Origin: Thereva unica | Lineage: Eukaryota > Arthropoda > Insecta > Diptera > Therevidae | DNA: 64,000 nucleotides | Direction: 5' to 3' | NCBI GenBank assembly: GCA_949987705.1 | Contig: OX465281.1 | Location: 29,062,942-29,126,941 of the forward strand | Shown: positions 56,451 to 64,000 of the stretch, in pieces | How the letters are laid out: each line of letters begins with the position of its first letter | Position numbering within the stretch: the first letter of the stretch is position 1 | Position numbers and translations under genes: made by a program | Notes under the pieces: generated by a model | What the model saw: only the letters and a program-made list of their open reading frames with translations | Database searches by the model: none | Told to the model about the DNA's origin: nothing

Positions 56451-58216
56451 AGAACTCAACAAGATCTATAATGCCATAAAGTTAGAATGCGTTCAAAAGA
56501 CGGTCAAAATAGGCATAACATGGACCATAAGAATGTACTCCATTAACCCCAATTATGTGTCGTTGCACTTGGTTCCTTCTAATCTTCCAAGTTTTATCTA
56601 CAGTTATGAATGAATTCACACAAAAAATCAGGCTCCTTTCGCTTAAGCCGCTATAACAAGGCCTTCCCAATTCAGATTCGAACGTGCTCTTAGTCCACAT
56701 ACCATACGGTGAACAGTTTCGAAGTAATCGATGGTGATCGCTGTTTTCCGCCAAGCCAAACGATCATTACCTGCGAAAATAAATAGACCACGTTTAAAGT
56801 TAGCTCCAAATATTTTCTCTGTGACAAACAGCGTCTACATCGGTTTTAATTTACACAGTGATATTGTCGCAAGACACACTGACAAAAACGAATGTCACAC
56901 AGCAACTGATCATCCAAATTGACTAGGATTTTCGAAGACATCTATCAAAGCATAATCGTATAGCGTTATAGTACAGAATGGGTTTGAAAAGCAAAAGACT
57001 TTATTTGTCAAATTTTCAGAATGCCCTCGTAAAGACGAATAGAAAGAATTTGAAACATTGTTTTGAATGTACAGATATGACCGACACTAGGATTAATCAA
57101 TATCTCCAATTTTTGCGATCAGATTGTTCCTTTGGCATTTTGGTATTTGGAAAAATGCTTTGAGAACACCCCCCTTTCCCTTTTTCCCTATTTGAACTTT
57201 CTTTTAGTTTCTTTATCAATTGACATGTAGTGTACGTACATACAAATATATGAATTACTTTTCTCTTTATTGTTAAAAGAACAACTTCTCCAATTCATAT
57301 ATCATCACAGTTCAAATACCCTCTTTCAAGCAATCATTATCAGAATTCCCCTACTCTGCTATTGTTTCTAAGTCCCAAAAACCCAAATAATTTATGTAGT
57401 AATTAATTTGCAGACAAAAACGCGTCAACAACTCAAGTAATCGCAATTTGCCAAAAATTTTACATAACACCATCAGCTACAACTCAGGTGGCCGAAGATA
57501 ATGTGAATCAATTAACCTGACACACCTTTTGCATAATGTGTGTAGCTTCAAGTGTGGCATATATTACGCAAAAATATTTATGTTTGATTTAAAGTATAAA
57601 GAAAGAAAATAAGCCAAACACTTTGTCTGGTATGCCGAATTCTTATTGAAACTCGTGTGTTCTGTTTGTAGTTCAGTCACCTTCGGACGGTGGCATTTAT
57701 GTTATTCTTTAAGAACTAAGTATTTTCTTTTTTGTGGAGACAGGCGGGAGACTATTATTTAGTCAAATTAACATACCACGTTCTCTCTGACGCAGGATCT
57801 TTTTAGAATTTAGTTCAATTGTTTGAGAAAATATTTAAACAAACTAGAGTTTTGTGAAAATGAACGTTTAATGTTTAACACGTCGAATTGGTAAATATAG
57901 TTTGAAGCACTTCAAATTTCTAGAATATAGAACAACAATGTTGTTTGCTTTATGCACAACATATGTACAAGAAAAGATGTTCTCTGATATTTGATTTTTT
58001 ATATTAAAGAAGAATATGATGAATCACTTCAAAAAATGTAAAGTCATACAAACAGAGGACTGGCTTGAATTGTAGTAAAATTTGCCAATCATGTGTAATG
58101 ACATTGAACTAAGTGCTTTTGTTTACAGTGAGTTAAGAAGAAGAGTTTCTTCAAAGTGCAGCCAGCGCGCGATTTAGTGATTACGGTCCATTGAGATTGT
58201 TGATCATGATGAGTGG
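56451..58216. other. No gene recognised
   Basis: This is AT-rich sequence with no identified protein, RNA or repeat. Confidence 0.4.
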
Positions 58217-58224
58217 GTCTAGAG

Positions 58225-59077
58225 CAGTGATTCCCAAAGTTGGTTCCGCGGAACCTTACGGTTCCACGAAAAAATTTTAGGGTTCCGTGTCACCAGCGCC
58301 GAAGGGCAAATACATTCGCAGATTCACTGACGCTGCGCCGGCCGTTTAACGCGTTATTGCTAATCAGAAAGTGCGATTGGGCCTTCTTCTTTGAAATTTG
58401 GTCTACGTCACGCCGCGTAACATTTTGGCCGCCATTCCATATTCCCATGTCGAGGGGGTTGTGAAGAAAATGGTAATCCGCCCTCTTGAGATGGCTACCA
58501 TGGGCCAAACGATATATTGAGTATATACTATATTGGTTATGGTGTTCTACTTATCATACCCTTTCATTTGATACCCATGTCGAAGGGGTTGGGAAGAATA
58601 TTTCAATCCGCCCTCCTGAGACTGCCGCCATGGATCTAAAGGTATATTGAGTATACCATATTACATTGTCATCGGAGCTAAACCTGTATGCAAAATTTCA
58701 GCATGATAGGATAGCCGGAAGTATTTGAAAAATTGATTGCAAAATTTTTTCCGTGAAGAAAACAGTGATCCGTCCTCTTGAGACGGCCGCCATGGATCTA
58801 ACGGTATAATGAGTATACCATATTGCATTGTCATCGGAGCTGAAGTTGTGTGCAAACTTTCAGGGTGATCGGGTAACCGGAAGTATTCAATCAATTGCAA
58901 GATATGTACCGGACAAACAGACAGACAAGAAAGCGAGCTAATAAAAACGTTTTAAAATATATTAAAGGATAAATATATACATATATCATATATTATTTTA
59001 TTTTTTCATCGTTGGGTTCCGCCAAATTTTATACATTGTAGAAAGGCTCCGTACGAAATAAATTTTGGGAACCACTG
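58225..59077. mobile_element. hAT-type element 1 (853 bp)
   Basis: Flanked by the perfect 8-bp duplication GTCTAGAG (58217-58224 and 59078-59085). Ends CAGTGATTCCCAAAGTT and, inverted, CAGTGGTTCCCAAAATT are the typical hAT TIR. Just inside, GGTTCCGCGGAACC forms a palindrome. The interior consists of two or three degenerate copies of a ~140-200-bp unit (GGTAATCCGCCCTCTTGAGA, CCGCCATGGATCTAA, GAGTATACCATATT, CATTGTCATCGGAGCTGAA) and has no transposase. Confidence 0.9.
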
Positions 59078-59085
59078 GTCTAGAG

Positions 59086-60540
59086 CCTTTGAGGATCTAG
59101 TTCTGTGGATTGCGTTATGTTGATCTTAAGCTATGAGTAAACCCCACATACCCATCACCCAGCGCAACACAAATCGGAAAGTTACTGATTGTTTTGGCTC
59201 GGCTTCGTCGTTGCGATCACAAGTGAAGGTTGGCTCATGACTGTCAATAGTTATCGAGTTTACGTTGTTTAAAGAAAAAGAGAACTATGGAGGGCCCTTT
59301 ACATCGCTCACTTAAGCTCACAACAAGAATAGGGTGCTACGTGGAAGGGGTCGAAAACAAAACCTTTGCTGGTGCTCTCATCGGCCAACGGTATGAGCGT
59401 TCCTGCAGGACTGATTTCGAAAGAGCTAAATCTTTCTAAAAAGAGCATCAGAATAAGAGGTCGCTAAGAATATGGTTTCACAAATTTCTTCGGACCTCAT
59501 CTTAATGAAACGCCTCATTACTGACAATGAGGGTATTCAGACGGTGCACATTCATGGCAAGTAAAACCGGTTTTATAGATGAGAGAGGGAAGGGAGCGGA
59601 AGAACTTAACGAAACATTTTTCACGAAAGAGCAAACGCGTGAAAACTTACACACATATAAAATGTTACTTCTATCTCTTATTTTCTTTAGCTCTGTTTTT
59701 GTCTGACAAGTGAATTTTATTTACAATACATTTAAACGTTCCTGTAAAGCTTTCAAATGTTCTAAACACAATTACGTCCCGTGTGTGTTCCGAGGGGTTG
59801 AATAAAACCGGTTTTGCTCAGCACACTTATGGCACCGTCTGAATGGCCCCAATGGTACAGTAAAAAGCCAGAAGTGCTTAAGTGCAAATTTGACGATTTC
59901 GAGTTTTTTGCATTTTTGTATTCAGTATTTTATTCTTAATCATTGCTATAATTCTTATCTTAATCTGAGCTGTGGTTGCTGAGTTATTGGACCGGCAAAA
60001 GTGATTTTGTGTACATTTCTATATCTAAATAAATCTTTGAGGGCGATTTTCTCGAAACGCATATTTTGCACTTAAACACTTCTGGCTGTGTACTGTAGAA
60101 TGGACATAGCTGTACGAGTACGACATGCAAACAAATCAGAAAGTCTTCGTAATGATGCCTAGCTGAAATCCTTAGCTCCATCAAATACGTTCCAATGGTT
60201 TTACTCCAAATTCATTGCTTATTTTGACGTCATGAAACGTCCCGGCCGATCGGGTTAGACGACTTTTATGACCGGGCTATACGAAGTATTGATTGCAATT
60301 CGTAGATGTGCATTGCAAGCTTGAATGTGCGTGAACTTATTTTAATTTTGAACAGAAGTCTTTAGTTTCTCTAGAAATAGACTAACAAAAGACTACCATT
60401 TGTTTGGGGAATACCATTTGTTAACTGTAGGGAAACTATGATTAGGGTTCGCCATCTAGACCTTCGGTATTTCAACATTGAATAACTTTGATATTTTTTA
60501 CCCGATTTTGACAAATGTACACAATTCTGGAAAGTGAGTA
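59086..60540. other. No gene recognised
   Basis: No supportable feature. A pair of GAATAAAACCGGTTTTG-type palindromic motifs (AAACCGGTTTTAT at about 59564 and AAACCGGTTTTGC at about 59806) is present; these may be the inner ends of an old element. Confidence 0.35.
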
Positions 60541-60549
60541 CCATTTTAG

Positions 60550-60660
60550 CTATGAGCCAAAACACACCGAAAGATCGCGCTGAAATAGTAGCGCTTTACA
60601 TTGAAAACCGTCATTCAAATGTGAAAAAGGTCCCTGAGACACGTAGTGTCGAAAAATGGC
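60550..60660 (+). pseudogene. Mariner-like transposase N-terminus, remnant
   Basis: MSQNTPKDRAEIVALYIENR starts at about 60552 and is followed by HSNVKKVPETRSVEKW. This resembles the helix-turn-helix start of DUF4817/IS630-type mariner transposases in insects. The frame soon closes and no DDE region is seen. Inverted ends were not found. Confidence 0.4.
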
Positions 60661-63131
60661 AATTGGGAGTGGCCTTTATGAAAGCAAGCTAAAGACCATT
60701 AACGAACTCATAACCTACATACGAGCCAAATTGCTGACTAATGTTAAAAGCAAGCTGCCCGAAAAAGAGCTGCCTTTTGTTTATCGAATTGAGATGATAA
60801 TTTAAGCCCGGGTCACACCAAACGCGGTGCGGCGCGATGCTTGTCGAACACATGTATGATGTGCATTGTATACTGTGGAGTCATGTCTAAGTGGCTGCTC
60901 TGAGTGCCGAGTTCTTCTAGTCCATTGGTGACAACTTTTTGGAATAAGAAAGAATACTGGTAGTTCAGCCTTCGAGGTTTGATCTATCTGATGTTCTGCA
61001 AGCGAATTGGAATATATTTTAAGTGATCGTTGATCGGCACCAGTATTTCTTTGAGATGTGGCTGTTAAAATTCTCGGTTGATTTTTAACGCACTGGAAAC
61101 GCACTTTTGAAGCTTAAGGATCAAACCAAAGCTAACAATTACAATTACTCGAAGATCTACTTGGCATAACTACATCGTCCAGGTAGACATACCATATATC
61201 AGTCCAGATCTCTCGTGACCTGGTTCCTGAATCTAGAAACTTTTTAGGTAGGACTTCGTTTGCCTTACTGCATACGAGTCTTTTCGTGGACGCTAAATGG
61301 CTTAACTAAAGCTGTATTTTGTATTATGGTGGGCAGTGACTACAGATAAGTGACCGCTGTCTCCAGGGGCCAGATTAAGTGAAGACACTGAAGGGGACGA
61401 TGACAAATCCCTCATGGAACCGTATGCTGAGTATGGCAATAGGATATGGCACCTTGTGTTTAACCGGTAGTTTAGAGTTTAGAGACTTTGATAATCAAAG
61501 GTACGTATAGCTTATCTACATGCCTGCATTTAGTAGACTATCGAAAACACACTAATTCAAACATTGGACTAGCTGTCTATATTTAATATCTAGAACTTCG
61601 TCAAGAGCTTGAGCTTATCAATGATGAAAGCCAATGGTAAAAGCCAAGATAAATTTCAACCAACTTTCAGCCAGAGAGGATCACTGATCCTGTTGGCAGG
61701 AGCTTTGGGCACCTATTATGTGCCGGAAAAGCGGAAGCAGTAACAAGGAAATTGACTATCGATTAAAAAGTTATAGAAAACGTGGACGACGATCAATGGC
61801 GAGCGGGATACTTGGTTGCTGATCGAGGTAACGATCTTCCAACCTTTCAAAAATTTCATGCATGACCAGTCTTAATTAGTTAAACTTATATTAGTGGAAA
61901 TTTCCGAGTGTTCAGCTTCTGTAGTGAATATAATTCAATTTTTAGGTGAAGAAGTAAGTCATGGTATCATTTCTGAGTAGGTAAATTTTGTAATTTTGCT
62001 TGTGCCTTTTCTACAGAAAAAAAATCATGGCTAACCTCATAAATCTTGCAGTAAACACCACAACAAGAAATATTTTTAACTATCCCACAAGCTAAAACAT
62101 TACAACATGAAGAACTAAAAAAATTTGACAAAGCGAAAGAGGAATTAAGAGATGACCTTTCATGGCTCCCAAAAAGCCCAAAAAACACTTCCAACATGGC
62201 TCCAGATGTTGACAACAATGCACAAATGCGTCTTTGCTGGAGATCAAGGTCGTGGCTGTTGTGAAACTCGCTAAGCCAATGCCTTGTTAGTGGTTAGTGT
62301 CTGGGATCTGACTTAATTAGTAATTAGTCATTTTGTAAAATTTAAAAAAAAAATGTTAAAAATCGGAAGTGGAAATATTTTTGAGAAATGACGAAAAATT
62401 GAATTTTAATGATTTGAGCAAGAGATTGACGTTGATTAATTCTTTTCTGGGCACAGGGCCTGGTGGACAACCTTTCATTTATGTTTTTTGAGTTTTTTGT
62501 TTTTGGAACTACGGAAGAACTACAAAAGGGACGTAATGAGGCAATTTGAAATGGGAACTGATGCCACATTGTTTCCCATGGTGTGGCAAACTAATGAGAA
62601 TTTTATACTTAATTAGTTTGAGGTTTGTGCAGACTGTAATGACCGCAATTAATACATCAATGGTGGTTTTCACCTGGATTCAGTTACTGATATTGAGCTC
62701 AGTGTTACTTAACACCCAGCAACGTCTATTGCGGTTGGGCGGTCGTAGTTATATAGAATGATTTCTCTATTTGTGTCACAGACTGTATGAAGATATCATT
62801 AATTTATCGAATTAATTTAAGGCAAGTTTACTTGTTTCTCTAGCAGTATTCCGTTCCTTGTATTGAAAAACAATTATTATGAAAAGTTTTTCAATTAATA
62901 TATCAATGTCTGGATTTATAAGGATTATTTGCCGTATCTAGACAAGAACGTATGTATCGATGAGCAAATGCTTTTCAGAAAACTTACTGAAAAACAGGGC
63001 AACCTTTGCATTCGAGATTGTGTAGTTATCGAATCAAATAAATACTGGACATACAAGCCCGAGTAAAAATAAAAAATGGGCTTACAGCGGGCGACGACAG
63101 GCCGCTTGGTTTTAAAGGGGGATATGATGGC
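60661..63131. other. No gene recognised
   Basis: The motif GGGTCACACCAAACGCGG near 60810 resembles MITE ends known in insects, but a partner end was not found. Otherwise I see nothing supportable. Confidence 0.35.
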
Positions 63132-63755
63132 CGTAGAACCAGCGAGCAATAATAATAAGAGTGATGAGCTAGAACAAATTTTCAAAAATGTTTCAATGCC
63201 CTTGAGATCAGCTGATAAAAATTTCAGTAGGAGTGAAAAAGTCAAAATATCAAAGATGTAATATCTATGATAAAAGGAGGCAGAATTGCTTTCACACTAC
63301 ACGCAACGTGTGTGAAAGAAAGATAAAAAATGAAGGGGAAGTGCCAATTTTCCAATTTAGCCAATATTTAGCTCAACACTGGAAGAATTGCAAAACTCCC
63401 GCGTTTTTAATGTACAATACAAAGCCAAGTTTTAGAGTCGCAATGTGTACCAACAAGAATTTGCCCACGCATACATATAAACATATTAGAGTCGGCTACA
63501 TGTGCTCTGTTCCAATTCGAGTTCCATTTGAATGTAAACATTCCAATAGGGGAAGCAAGCAACATGTTCTGTTTCATTCATACTCTTGTGTTTTTTGTAT
63601 GAAATGTATATCTATCGCGCATTTGTTAATATTTTTTTGGACTTTTTGAATAATGGTAGTTCCAATCTCTTCTTTCATATGTTTAACTCTTTTACTTGTC
63701 CTTGAGCTCCACCTAATCACTCTTGTTATTATTGCTCGCTGGTAGAACTTTTGAC
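63132..63755. repeat. Inverted repeat pair 560 bp apart
   Basis: ACCAGCGAGCAATAATAATA (AGAGTGAT) at about 63139-63168 recurs inverted at about 63718-63746, with one C/T difference over ~28 bp. These may be the ends of a ~600-bp TIR element. No target duplication was found. The open frames within (63076-63261, 63233-63649) have no known motif. Confidence 0.5.
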
Positions 63756-63764
63756 CATTTTTAA

Positions 63765-64000
63765 TGGGAGCACATACAGCCTCATGACGGCCAAACTAGG
63801 CCAAAAGATTTTGACGGTGTACAGAACAACATGAGGAATTTCGCAGTGGGCCGTCCTTGGTCCTCTCCTGTGTATCACAATGTATATTGATGTGTTTGGG
63901 CATCGCCTCCCAAAAGCAACAGTTGACATGTCAGTAGTGCTGGTAGGACGATGCCTCTATGAGGTGGAACAAGACCCTCTCCATTACAGGCCATGAAGTT
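63765..64000 (+). pseudogene. R1-like LINE reverse transcriptase fragment
   Basis: The plus strand near 63850-63960 reads WAVLGPLLCITMYIDVF, then LPKATVDMSVVLVGRCLYEVE. This is close in pattern to the GVPQGSVLGPLLW and FADD region of R1-type LINEs, with the catalytic aspartates lost. The window ends within it. Confidence 0.45.

Noticed and set aside
63076..63649. Two overlapping plus-strand ORFs near the right edge as a gene
   Set aside because: No domain, no convincing splice sites joining them, and they lie between inverted repeats; chance ORFs in AT-rich DNA cannot be excluded.

Overview
The window looks like gene-poor, transposon-rich chromosomal DNA of an insect, probably a dipteran; the species cannot be fixed from this sequence. 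The reasons are spliceosomal introns of mostly 48-65 nt, a copia element primed by a half tRNA, LOA-, RTE- and Jockey/CR1-type LINEs, hAT and Helitron-like elements, and a TATA plus TCAGT-type arthropod core promoter. I could assemble only one cellular gene with confidence: a ten-exon SLC6-family sodium-coupled amino-acid transporter at 14684-19448 (+), predicted 641 residues, with open reading through all splice phases.

Layout. 1-2327: LOA-type reverse transcriptase remnant followed by a broken LINE that I call LINE-A, itself interrupted at 1417-1613. 4.4-4.9 kb: a tRNA-headed SINE candidate. 7589-10631 (-): a young copia element with identical 127-bp LTRs, a 5-bp target duplication and an intact gag-protease-integrase ORF, but with the reverse transcriptase and RNase H deleted. 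10.7-14.4 kb: a SINE and several LINE remnants. 14.7-19.4 kb: the SLC6 gene. 19475-22222: a Helitron-like element filled with ~118-bp tandem repeats, starting 26 nt after the SLC6 stop codon. 22.2-39.2 kb: repeat islands (5S rRNA-derived fragments, an RTE-type LINE inside a TIR element, LINE-A copy 2 carrying a MITE, a palindrome, another TIR element) separated by AT-rich DNA with nothing recognisable. 39.56-40.08 kb: a strong candidate promoter and non-coding first exon of a gene whose body I do not find here. 41.7-46.6 kb: two hAT-type elements with perfect 8-bp target duplications, both carrying nested insertions. 48.4-53.0 kb: a minus-strand LINE split by a LOA-type LINE and by a SINE, then a further LINE remnant. 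53-64 kb: degenerate repeats, a third hAT-type element at 58225-59077, a mariner-like transposase scrap and an R1-like reverse transcriptase scrap at the right edge.

The most informative relationships are between the repeats. The tRNA-headed SINE (three copies) ends in the same ~45-nt tail as LINE-A (at least eight copies or fragments), as expected if LINE-A mobilised the SINE. Exact target duplications show the nesting order at several sites (LOA in LINE-C, RTE-type LINE in a TIR element, MITE in LINE-A). I found no convincing undescribed system; the strongest leads are the RT-less copia derivative, the SINE/LINE tail pair, the two long fold-back sequences, and the satellite-bearing Helitron in the SLC6 3' flank.
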